Shown piece by piece: positions 55,171-64,000 of a stretch of DNA of 64,000 nucleotides. This DNA is from Dolomedes plantarius (Eukaryota > Arthropoda > Arachnida > Araneae > Dolomedidae). Numbering within the stretch: position 1 is the first letter of the stretch; every line of letters starts with the position of its first letter. A model generated the notes under the pieces. It had not been told where the DNA came from and did not search any database. It saw nothing but the letters and a program-made list of their open reading frames with translations. Position numbers and translations under genes: made by a program. Location: contig OU015501.1 in NCBI GenBank assembly GCA_907164885.2, positions 23,631,591 through 23,695,590 of the forward strand, read 5' to 3'.

Positions 55171-56846
55171 CAGTGACTCACAAAATTGAGGGTACTTCTA
55201 TTTTTGATATGAAAAGTCAGGTTTGAATGGAGAAAAAGTCATGAAAAATAGAAAACAGTTAGACTTAGCATAGACGAGTTAAGACATTTGATGTTCCTCA
55301 TTCCTAGTAAATAAAAATAAATAATTATGCTTAATTATACAAAAATACCAACTTATAAAGAAAAGGTGCAAGTATTTGACCTCACAAAATTGAGTGAACG
55401 TGCAAGAGTTTTCTTGCATACAAAATAAAAAAAAGAAGAATCAATATTTAGTTGCAAATTCTTTTGCTTTATTGACTGCCTTCAATCGTCGTGGTATTGA
55501 ATCTACGAGATTTTCAATTGTTTCAACAGAAATTTTCTCCCATTCATCTTTCAATATAAGTCTCAAATACCCGTTACTGGTGATGTGGTGCTTTTGTACA
55601 GCCTTTTCAAGATTGGATCATAATTCCCGATAACATTCAAGTCAGGAGACTGTGGTGATGTTTTAAACTGTTGTGGACAATGATACAACAGCCACTGTTT
55701 TACTATATATGCTGTGCTCATGGGATTTTAATTTTGTTGAAATATGATATTTTATCCCAATCCTAATTTAACAGCACTATCCTTTAAAAGTTTTTTCAGT
55801 ACATCAAGATATACCAAGTTGCCCATAATTCCATCAATAAATACAATCTTTCTCACCCTTGCTGTTGCCATACGCTCCTAAACTAATACTGACCCACCTC
55901 CATGCTTAATGGTTGGAATTGAATTACTAGGACAGAAAGCAGTGTTTGCCTTGCGCCACACCATACTACGGCCGTCACTGAAAAAAAAAAACAAAAAACA
56001 TTGTATTTGCTTTCAGCACTGAAAATAACTTCATTCCAAAACTGTTTGGGCTTTAAAATGTGGTCCTTTAGAAACTGTAATCACTTATCTCTATCATTCC
56101 TTGTACTAATAATAAAGGGCTTTTTTCTAAGCTTTCCTGCCATTATAGCCAGTTCTGAGGATTCTGCTTACAGTTTCAGAAGAAACAGATCTACCCAAAG
56201 TTGTAGAAGTACTTGAAGCAATTTTTGGAGCACTTATTTTAAGATCAATCTGTATTTGATGTATAACTCTTCTCTCTACTGTTGAGATCAATAGTATTTT
56301 TCAGCCGCTTTCTACTTAATTTTCTAATGTGCCACCCTTTTTAAAATCCTTGAACAACTTTTTGAATCCAAATCACCCTTTGGTCAACTATTTTAGCTAT
56401 TTTTAACAAAGATTTTTCTTCATTTGACAGATAAATGACTAGTTTTCTTTCCTCTACCGTTGTTTCCTTTCGATTCTCCATTTTTATCTAATTAATACTT
56501 ATTAGACACTAATTTTGGTATACAAATATCTTTTTACGGAATTTGTTGTTTTGTATATATTTACAGTATAATATTTATTATAATTAAAGGTAGTTAAAAC
56601 AGGCAATTTTAAATGGTAATTCTCAATTTTGTGTCTCTCAATTCTTGTTACTGTAGTTCCAAAACCTCAATTATATATTTTAATAAATTACTATTGTGTA
56701 ATTTTTAGGAAGTTTAATACCCAAATGTTTGTTGATTAGTGTCAGTGAATTTTAAAAAATGCCTCTTAATTTGTGCTTAAATTTGACCTTGAATAGTCTA
56801 AAACTCAAATAAAAAACAAGCGTACCCTCAGATTTGTAGGTCACTG
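55171..56846 (-). mobile_element. Tc1-like transposon, family 4 (decayed)
   Basis: CAGTGACTCACAAAATTGAG at the left matches the inverted CAGTGACCTACAAATCTGAG at the right. TA flanks both (55169-55170 and 56847-56848). Size 1676 bp, transposase on the minus strand. Confidence 0.9.
55440..56481 (-). pseudogene. Tc1-like transposase, inactivated
   Basis: The minus-strand ATG at 56481 starts MENRKETTVEERKLVIYLSN, and an HTH-like LLKIAKIVDQ follows. A frameshift and stop occur by about 56340. Near 55640 the frame reads SPDLNVIGNYDPILKRL, where the usual motif is SPDLNPIENLW, so the catalytic Glu has become Gly. The C-terminal region reads back as LLKDEWEKISVETIENLVDS-like sequence near 55520. Many stops. 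Confidence 0.75.
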
Positions 56847-56848
56847 TA

Positions 56849-57360
56849 AGTATATATCAATTTAAATGAAATGATGACAGATTTTGGATTACGTTTTTTC
56901 AATCATATTGTAATAGTCTATAGAGGAATACAACTTTAGTAAGAAAAGTGGGACTAAAAACTAATGAAACATTGCTTTATTGGGCCCTTACAATGTTTCT
57001 TGTATTTTCTTTACTCTATGGTTTCCACTCATTTCTGATTCTCGAGTTAGAACTGCCATTTTTTGCAGTTTTCCTGTGGTGAAATGGCAACACTCTCAGT
57101 TCACCACTTTGCCGGACTTGTTATACTGTATAGGCGTTCTATTATTCTGCTCCCGAAAAAGGAATCTGAACTATATTTAGAAATTCTCACTGAGCTTAAT
57201 TCACCGTTATTTGTAAAGATATTCTTCTGTTTCAAGAATATAACGCTGTTAAACGTAGAATAAAACATAAACGACTTATGAAGAGGGGCTTTGATATACT
57301 TTTCTGAATAAATATCCAATTTACAGATTACCTTTTTTGTTAACATGCTTCATTATTATC
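56849..57360. other. Intergenic, nothing recognised
   Basis: AT-rich sequence. The overlapping short frames at 57000-57350 have no recognisable domain. Confidence 0.5.
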
Positions 57361-57369
57361 TTTTTCCCC

Positions 57370-58060
57370 CCCATTCCATTACACATCTCCTACTCAGTCA
57401 GCCCCTCAGGGTGTTTACCTTCTTTAGGTAAACACGGGTGTCGCAATCCCGAGGTACCCCAGCGAACTGTATCCACTTTCCTTTTTTTCATCTCCTCTCC
57501 TTCTTCTCCTAAATGAGAATCCACCTGTATGTCTTTTGATGAACCTCTACTATTCACCACATTTTCACAAGTTGCGTCGATTATACCTTTTTATATTTAA
57601 GATTATTTGACAACTTTTTACCATGTATGAAAGATTTATTACGGGAAGCTCCTCATTCTGGTGTTTTTAACTTTCTACGTTTCACTGGTTTTTACTATGA
57701 TATTTAAATTTTTAAATTATTATCTATTTTACTGCTCTATCCTGTTTTACAAGTCTTTTTTTACTCGTCTTCTACCGTGTTAGCGTTTGCCCACGATGGG
57801 GGAAAGCCCCCACAATGGGCAATGGGGGCACAATGGGCCCCATCCCCATTGTGTGTAAGTGTTAGTTTTTAATATCCTTTACATTCTCGTTAAGTGTTTT
57901 GCTTTAAACTATGTCTTTGGTTTGTTTATCGTTAATATAGTTATTTTGCGTACCGGCTTTATTTCACCGTATGTCTGGCGCAGCATATCCTTGTTAGGAC
58001 TTAGTGGCAATAAACCAAAACCTACCTACTCAGTCATTAAGGACGGACAATGTTCTGTTC
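57370..58060 (+). repeat. Possible retroelement 3' end
   Basis: Features include a hairpin GTGTTTACCT/AGGTAAACAC at 57411-57435, a G/C-rich block with CCCACGATGGGGGAAAGCCC and CCCCATCCCCATTGTG at 57791-57853, and the phrase TTAGGACTTAGTGGCAATAA near 57993, which resembles the tail of a LINE. There is no reverse transcriptase frame, so a LINE identity is only a suggestion. Confidence 0.3.
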
Positions 58061-58379
58061 ATTGATACTGTTTAACCAGAGGCACCTCTTAACTGATATT
58101 AATGAACTTTGAGTTATACTTTGCCTTGGAAATGGCTTACAATAGTATCCAATACTGCTGGTGAAATAAAAGTTTCTGAATGCTTGAACCGTATACAACT
58201 AATACCTCAATATTCCAATTATTATTAATAATTACACCTTTCTTTCCTCTCCACCCGGAGACTACTAACCACTTTAGTCATTCTTCTTTTGTTGCAACTT
58301 CTATGCATTGCATTTTGTCCCTTGCCTTACTGATGGGGAAAAGAAAGAAAAAGAAAACTAACAAAAATTAAAAAATAGA

Positions 58380-58835
58380 TTTTGTGCTATCTTGTCTCCT
58401 TTGAAGCTGGCGTGGTATCACTGCGTATCTCTTCTCATCCAACTATTTCATTAGTCAATCTTGTATCTCTCTGCTGCAAACGCGAGATATAACGATCACG
58501 GGACCCTTTGTGGGTTGTATCAGTGGAGAGGACTTGCGTGTAGCTCTGGCTTGTTGAACGTTCAGTTCAAAACGGTCACTGAAGTTAGGTCCCTTGGTGC
58601 TTCTATCTGGATCGTGGGCACAGGATATTGATTGGGCGAGAATTCCTCCTCGGTCTCGACTTTGGACTGTGCACGAAGTGTAGGTTATAATCCCCCAGAC
58701 CTCTATCAAGTTCAAGAGGACTCCGGTAGTTACACTTGGCACCTGAGGAAACTGTTGAACGACGGGGGCCTAGCGGGACCATTAGCGAACTATATAAATA
58801 CCGCGGATAAAATAATAATAATAAAATAATAAACG
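58380..58835 (+). repeat. Possible SINE with AATAAT tail
   Basis: About 430 bp of sequence more GC-rich than its surroundings ends in AAAATAATAATAATAAAATA at about 58807-58830, typical of a SINE or LINE-mobilised tail. No clear A/B boxes and no second copy in the window. Confidence 0.35.
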
Positions 58836-59509
58836 ATCCACGGTGCACAGATGAAAATAGGGAATTACCATATTTTTCGGACCATAAGACGCACCTTTTT
58901 ACATAAAAAAATCGACTTAAAATTGATTGGGTTGCCTCCTATGGTCCGAAGGTAACATTAAAATAAAAGGAATATTTCATTATATATATTATATAGATTT
59001 TATATATATTATTCTTTAACCACTAATTTAATATCATCGTCCATTTCCACCTTTAACCGTATATCGACCCTAATGTTGTATCAGTGGTCACTTTGTAATG
59101 CCGTATTTTTCGGGCCATAAGATGCACTTTTAACTTAGGATTACGTTCCTCCATAACGGTCCGCGGTAAATGAAAATTTATGACGCTAAAACCGTCGTCG
59201 CGAGTTTTAAATCAAGAGTGGCAGAGTAGACATGTGTAATTTATTACCATCGACCTATTCTACATAGGGTTACCACTCATCCTTCTCTTCGTATGTAGGA
59301 ATTTTATTGTAAAAAAAAAGAGAGGTAAGCAATGATAAGTAATCCTACGCTAATAACCCGCGGTAGTTTCGTTGGAAGAGACTACCTGAAAACTTTTTTT
59401 ATATAAAAATATCAACCTAAAATTGGGGTGCGTCTTATGGTCCAAAAATAACATTAAGTTAAGATGAATATTTTATTATATATATTATACTATATAAATT
59501 TATTATACA

Positions 59510-59655
<146 letters not shown>

Positions 59656-60950
59656 CAGAGGCTGTTCACACATTTTTTAGACGATGTATATTGCATTCAC
59701 AAAACTAAATTACATAAAATTCTTGTGTTTTAAATGTTCTATTTGGCATCCCTTATACTGAACTATATTTCGACACCGCAATTTCCAGGATAATAATGCC
59801 TTTTGAAGTGTCAGAAGAGGTATTCTATCCCATTCCTCCTGAACAGCTTTCCAGAGTCCTGTAAGGGTTTTGGGACGACGTTTGGATAATGCAGATTTTA
59901 AAAGTCCGAAAGCACAAAAATCCATAGGTGATACATCGGGAGATTTAGTAGGGATATCAGTGAAGGGTATGGCCTTGATACCAGTTTTTTGTTCCATTTC
60001 TTTTAGGAAATTTACAGTGGATTTTGATGTGTGACTGCTAGCTTTGTCCTGATGGAGTCTCACAGATTGATGGCACTGTGGGTAAAGCGATGGTATTTCA
60101 TTCAGAAAAATTGGCGATAAAATATGTTCCTGATAGTATTTGGAGTTAATCTTGACATTTTTTCCACTCTCTTTATTTTTAACTTGTCATTATAAGAAAA
60201 ACCAGCAACAACCATGAATCCCTTAGAAAAACTTTCTTTCGATTCTTTGAACCATGTACTTAATTTTTTTTCTCCCCTTTTATGATAATAAATGGCTCTT
60301 TTTTTGTTGCAGTCATTTAAATACACCCATGATTCATCTATTGTGACAATTGTTTTCCATTTTTCTTTGGATAAGTGTTTCTCATATAGAATTCTGCAGC
60401 GTGTCCTGCGTTCAGCGATAGGATTTGGAAGAAGACGATGCACATTGCGTTTTTTTGCTTTCTTAAGATTTAAATCAACGTTTATCATTTTGTTTACAGT
60501 GGACACCGAGCATTTTAATGATTTTGCAACTGTCCTTTGACTAGGGGGATTTTCTTTTAACATTAAACAACGTACCTTTGCAATAGTCGAAGATGTCCGT
60601 TTTTTCCTTGGATACTTGTTTGGAAATTTTGTCTTACTCGAGGCTCCAATTTGACGTTTTTTTCCTTTCTTGTTGACGATATTACCTATCGACGCTTTAG
60701 ATATCACAAAACCATGACTCACATCGTTTTTGGATAACGGAGTATGCATATTTCTCTTCGGAAAGAGCATAAATGTAGCCTTCGAACCACTGCTTTGTTA
60801 AAAACGCCATTTTGAATAAAAACAAAACTTTCAAGCCACAGACAATAATTTAGACTTTTAAAAACATAGTACAATTGCAATTATTTCTTTTGCAGCAAAC
60901 GCTTTTTTATTACCGCTTACCAAAATCGTCTAAAAAATGTGTGAACAGCC

Positions 60951-60954
<4 letters not shown>
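59656..60954 (-). mobile_element. rosa-type mariner element (DD41D), nearly intact
   Basis: CAGAGGCTGTTCACACATTT at the left is the exact inversion of the right end AAATGTGTGAACAGCCTCTG. The match continues TTTTAGACGAT. TA flanks both (59654-59655 and 60955-60956). Size 1299 bp, typical of mariner. Perfect TIRs of about 31 bp indicate a recent insertion, here into a TA microsatellite. Confidence 0.93.
59713..60770 (-). pseudogene. rosa-type (DD41D) transposase with one frameshift
   Basis: Minus-strand start MLFPKRNMHTPLSKNDVSHG at 60770. HTH region to about residue 110 (SQRTVAKSLKCSVSTVNKMI). TIDESWVYL holds the first Asp. The frame then shifts once in a short T-run near 60112 (NIFYRQFF, then LNEIPSLYPQ in the next frame). 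It continues through RLHQDKASSHTS (second Asp) to SPDVSPMDFCAF (third Asp), with 41 residues between the second and third. DD41D is the spacing of the rosa group of mariners. The rest of the frame is open to the stop at about 59710. A single-base loss therefore separates it from a full gene of about 350 codons. Confidence 0.88.

Positions 60955-61031
<77 letters not shown>
60955..61031. repeat. (TA)n microsatellite
   Basis: TA run directly right of the mariner. With 59510-59653 it is the array into which the mariner inserted. Confidence 0.96.
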
Positions 61032-61034
<3 letters not shown>

Positions 61035-61189
61035 TTCAATTTTCATTATATATGTTTTTTATCTTTATCAAGTAAGAAATTGAAAATATCTTTATATACC
61101 TAGTAAAATACAAAATATTCTTTTCTAAAAATCCTCCCATAAATTTGAGGATATTGTCCGGTGCGTCTTATGGTCCGAAAAATACGATA

Positions 61190-61780
61190 TGTAACTTTCC
61201 AAACTCACTATCTCATGAATAATGAAACGTTAGCTAATCTAAATGAGTCAAGGTTCTTTATCATCCAACCAAAAGATGGTAATTTTGAGTATTACCTCTC
61301 CTTTCTTTGGACACAAAATCATTTTGTCTTATAATATACCATTCTTGGTGTTCTTATGGAGGTTTCTTACAGAGGTTAAGCCAGCAAACTAATGAGATTT
61401 TCCCCTTAAGAGAAATCCTCATACGTGTGTCAACACACGATTCGCTAAAATTCTTATGGGAAGTGATAGTCAAGAGTGAGCTGTTCAACTGTGGCGATGG
61501 AGAAATTCCTTCCTTTTATCGTGTTCCTAAACACGGCGATTCCCTTCATTTTGAATCTGTTGTATTTTCAAAGTAACTAGCTTCATGAACATAACCAAGG
61601 AATGCTCATGGCAAAACTCAAATGGTTGGTGGTGTGCGCGGCACACGTTCGTTGCGCCCGCGCGAAAAATTGAATTCTCTGATGATCTTTTCTCGCTTAC
61701 TTTCCTTCGACTGGTTTAATATTATTTAATTTTTATCGGAAGTACTTTAATATATCTATAATATACTTTAATATATAATA
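61190..61780. other. Intergenic, nothing recognised
   Basis: The 89-codon + frame at 61307-61576 (MDTKSFCLIIYHSWCSYGGF start) has no recognisable domain. No terminal repeats. Confidence 0.4.
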
Positions 61781-62652
61781 CTAGCCACTGCGTGACCAGC
61801 ATGGTCGCTTTTAGTTTTATATTTTCTTTTGCAAAACCACTCAACTGAAAGTAACATATGTAAGGAATGTTACCATTACCTGTCATTATAAATATACGTT
61901 GTTAAGGGGTATTCTCTATAAGGCTGATTCTAAAACATCGTGATTAAAAAATGTGAATTTCCATTACTTCAGAACAGAGTTAAAGATAAGACTGAGAAAC
62001 CAAACACCAATGATTTTAAAAATTACATCCCTCTCTGTATGTATCTCCCTCTCTGTATGTCCCTCTCTCTATTTTTGAAAACTAAGATATCTATACTTTA
62101 TCATTACATCAAATAAGAAATTGTGGGAAAATTTTTTTTCACTTAAAAAATTTAGTAAAAATTCAGCAAGTACTAAAATATAGTATGGATTACATCACTC
62201 TCTGTATGTAATATTGTTCACAATTCAGATATCTACACTTAATCATATCAAATAATAAATAGTTGGGAAAATTTCTTCACTTATAAAATGGAGTAAACAT
62301 TCAGCAAGTACGGAAAAAAGTGTAGAAAATTAACTATTACTGGCTGTCGGTTGCTATGCCGGCGACGATTAAGCCTAGCCTCGCGATCGTTTATGCTCTC
62401 TCTTTCACGCCTCTCTCTTAATGAATTATTTCTTCTTCGCTTTCTTTATTGAGACTGTTCCCAATTTTCACCCGATCGTGTAGCTCGCTTTCGAGCATTC
62501 CTGATTTCAGCGCGTCAATCTATGTTGACACGCGGTTGCAAATTGCGGACGGCCGCTAATGTTTACATCTGGTAGTTGCAACCGTTGCCATTCGGAGTGT
62601 AGAAATATTGTCGATTTTTGTGCCGCATACCTACACGTTTTATATATATAGA
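61781..62652 (-). mobile_element. Non-autonomous Helitron
   Basis: On the minus strand it begins A|TCTATATATATAAAACGTG at 62652. It ends with a GACCATGCTGGTC hairpin (61792-61804), then ACGCAGTGGCTAG|T at 61781. A 5' TC, a 3' CTRR after a short hairpin, and insertion between A and T with no target duplication are the Helitron signature. It is 872 bp, with no Rep/helicase frame. It contains an internal approximate duplication (62096-62335). Confidence 0.82.
62096..62335. repeat. Internal approximate direct repeat of the Helitron
   Basis: CATCAAATAAGAAATTGTGG...AATTCAGCAAGTACTAAAA (62105-62180) is repeated with changes at about 62246-62317 (ATCAAATAATAAATAGTTGG...CATTCAGCAAGTACGGAAA). CTCTCTGTATGT also recurs at 62030, 62050 and 62197. 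Confidence 0.7.
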
Positions 62653-62790
62653 TACTTTAATACATCGGAAGAAGTACTTTAATATAGTGTACGAACAAAT
62701 ATTTTCCCCAAGTCGGCGCCCCAAGCACTTACCTAACTTGCTTACAGTATAACGCACCACTGCAAATAACTCATATTCACTTCTTTTTAA

Positions 62791-63356
62791 CCCTCAAATG
62801 GTACAGTGGTTTGAGACGAAATAGATGATACGGTCGGGTCAGATCCTCTTTTTTATGAGGTTTTTGGTAGAAATAAGTACACAATAAGCAGTTTTGTTGT
62901 ATAATAACATTTATTGATAATATGGAAAAAACCCTTTTTGTATAAAAAATTACCAATGAATCGTAATTTTGCTAAACAAAGAAAATCTCTGTGGCATTTA
63001 TATAGAATGTTGCATATATTAGGTATAATATGTAATTTAGTCTACCTAAGTTTAGAAGTTAGTGAAATCAACTTTCCGAGCACAAAAATGTTAAAAATAA
63101 TATATACTGACATTTTTGGACTTCAAAATCGACATAAAAAATTAAAAAATATAAAAAGTATCTAGTGATTATGAATAACGTTTCCCAACAAAGACACTCG
63201 TATTTACTTATATCTATATCTAGTAGTAGGGTGGTCTAGTAGGTCTGTCTGGTAGGGTTCCTTGTCAACTCGATTTCTTGCAATGAGCGGGGAGAATACG
63301 GAAGGGGGAAGACACATCCTTGGGTCGGATCCAACCCCCACCGTACCGTTTGAGGG
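62791..63356. mobile_element. piggyBac-type MITE, copy 2
   Basis: CCCTCAAATGGTACAGTGG at the left and the inverted CCCTCAAACGGTACGGTGG at the right are flanked by TTAA (62787-62790 and 63357-63360). It aligns along its length to 29525-30149, without that copy's TA microsatellite. Confidence 0.9.
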
Positions 63357-63512
63357 TTAATTGAACACACCTAAACTAGTTTCGATTGTGAAGATTCTTT
63401 CCCCATCATGTACATTTTCTTATCTTGCATTTATTTTACATACAATATTAGGTACTTTAGATAGACTGGATTCTACCGTATTTTAATGAAATAGGTTCTA
63501 ACAAATTATATA

Positions 63513-64000
63513 CAGGGTGTCGATAATTAAGTGATAGCAAAGTCGATCGGAAACTTGTTCGATAACTAATTTTCGAACAAAAGATTTGAAGGAACGAAGA
63601 AGAAACAAATATGCATATTGATTTTTGTCGACGTAGAGCAGAAGCTGTTATAAAACCTAGAAACTTTCATGGAGATTTTGTTTTCAGCGTTCTTGCTATT
63701 GCTAATCAGAATCTCGTCGTTACGATTACCAGATAGAGCTTTGTTAGTAAAATTGTTTTACCAAAACGATAATGCAGCACTAGTTGCTCTATAAAAATTT
63801 CGGAGTTTTAAGGGGATACGAAAAGGTCCATTGACTGTTAAAGGTCTTCGATTAATGGTGGCCAAATTTGAAGAAACTGATTCTTCCTCGGACACACTGC
63901 GGTCAACTGTAGAACATGCTATCTTACGATTTCAAATGGTAGCTGAAAATGATGATCGTCATGTTGAATATGTCTTGTTGTAATAAATTTTTTTAACTAT
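63513..64000 (+). mobile_element. Left part of a transposon with DUF4817-like gene (runs off window)
   Basis: It begins CAGGGTGTCGATAATTAAGT after a TA (63511-63512). Downstream lies a broken frame of the kind found at the start of an arthropod Tc/mariner-like transposase group. The right end is beyond the window. Confidence 0.55.
63714..63983 (+). pseudogene. DUF4817-like transposase N-terminus
   Basis: The frame reads LVKLFYQNDNAALVAL, then a TAA stop, KFRSFKGIRKGPLTVKGLRL, and then MVAKFEETDSSSDTLRSTVE, ending at the TAA at 63981. This is a helix-turn-helix N-terminal domain of the DUF4817 type. No initiating ATG is visible at the expected position, and the stop lies inside the domain, so it is dead. 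The catalytic part would lie beyond the window or be absent. Confidence 0.55.

Noticed and set aside
57411..57435. Rho-independent-like terminator hairpin
   Set aside because: Bacterial terminator logic does not apply in this eukaryotic context; it is just an inverted repeat in a repeat-like region.

Overview
The window looks like arthropod genomic DNA, most likely from a spider or other chelicerate. It is AT-rich, has long TA/CA microsatellites and GT-AG introns, and is dominated by DNA transposons. The species call is inference: the sequence shows an intron-bearing arthropod-type genome crowded with class II elements (Tc1, rosa/mariner, pogo/Tigger, hAT, piggyBac-type TTAA, ISL2EU, Helitron), tRNA-like SINEs and two small secreted-protein genes. 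I saw no rRNA, no convincing functional tRNA, no CRISPR array and no reverse-transcriptase ORF.

Host genes. Two + strand genes encode small predicted secreted or membrane proteins with the same plan: signal peptide, low-complexity linker, one long hydrophobic segment rich in Leu, Ile, Pro and Gly, and a charged C-terminal helix. They are at 10878-11267 (129 aa) and 53936-54430 (164 aa). In both, the coding region is one exon whose 3' splice site lies only 3-23 nt before the ATG, so each needs a non-coding first exon. For the first gene a TATA box (6019-6026), an initiator (6050-6055) and a donor (6121) 4.7 kb upstream fit that exon. Both have an AATAAA signal downstream.

Mobile DNA, left to right: a decayed Tc1 copy (736-2142) beside two pogo-like non-autonomous copies (2201-4230), all in TA microsatellites; a 94-bp tandem repeat (5135-5505); TTAA-flanked and hAT insertions inside the intron of the first gene (6225-9338); a dead Tc1 (12836-14338) next to a degenerate integrase element (14343-16545); a nearly intact Tc1 (17595-19170); and an intact Tc1 copy (20199-21607) of the same family as the first.

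The centrepiece is 21718-28458, an apparently complete ISL2EU element. It has AT target duplications, matching ends, a spliced THAP + DDE transposase gene on + and a spliced SWIM-like + YqaJ nuclease gene on -, facing each other. Both promoters contain a perfect TGACGTCA site.

From 29 to 42 kb lie two large hAT elements (29225-34137 and 37475-42168), each with 8-bp target duplications and a dead transposase, and each stuffed with younger insertions nested up to three deep. From 44.8 to 48.5 kb there is a 167-bp-arm inverted repeat, a TIR element with GGTAATTGTAAA motifs and another split hAT fragment. A Tigger-type element lies at 51519-52951. The right end carries a Tc1 (55171-56846), a rosa-type DD41D mariner with one frameshift (59656-60954) nested in a hairpin-ended MITE, a non-autonomous Helitron (61781-62652, minus), a piggyBac-type MITE (62791-63356) and the start of another transposon running off the window.
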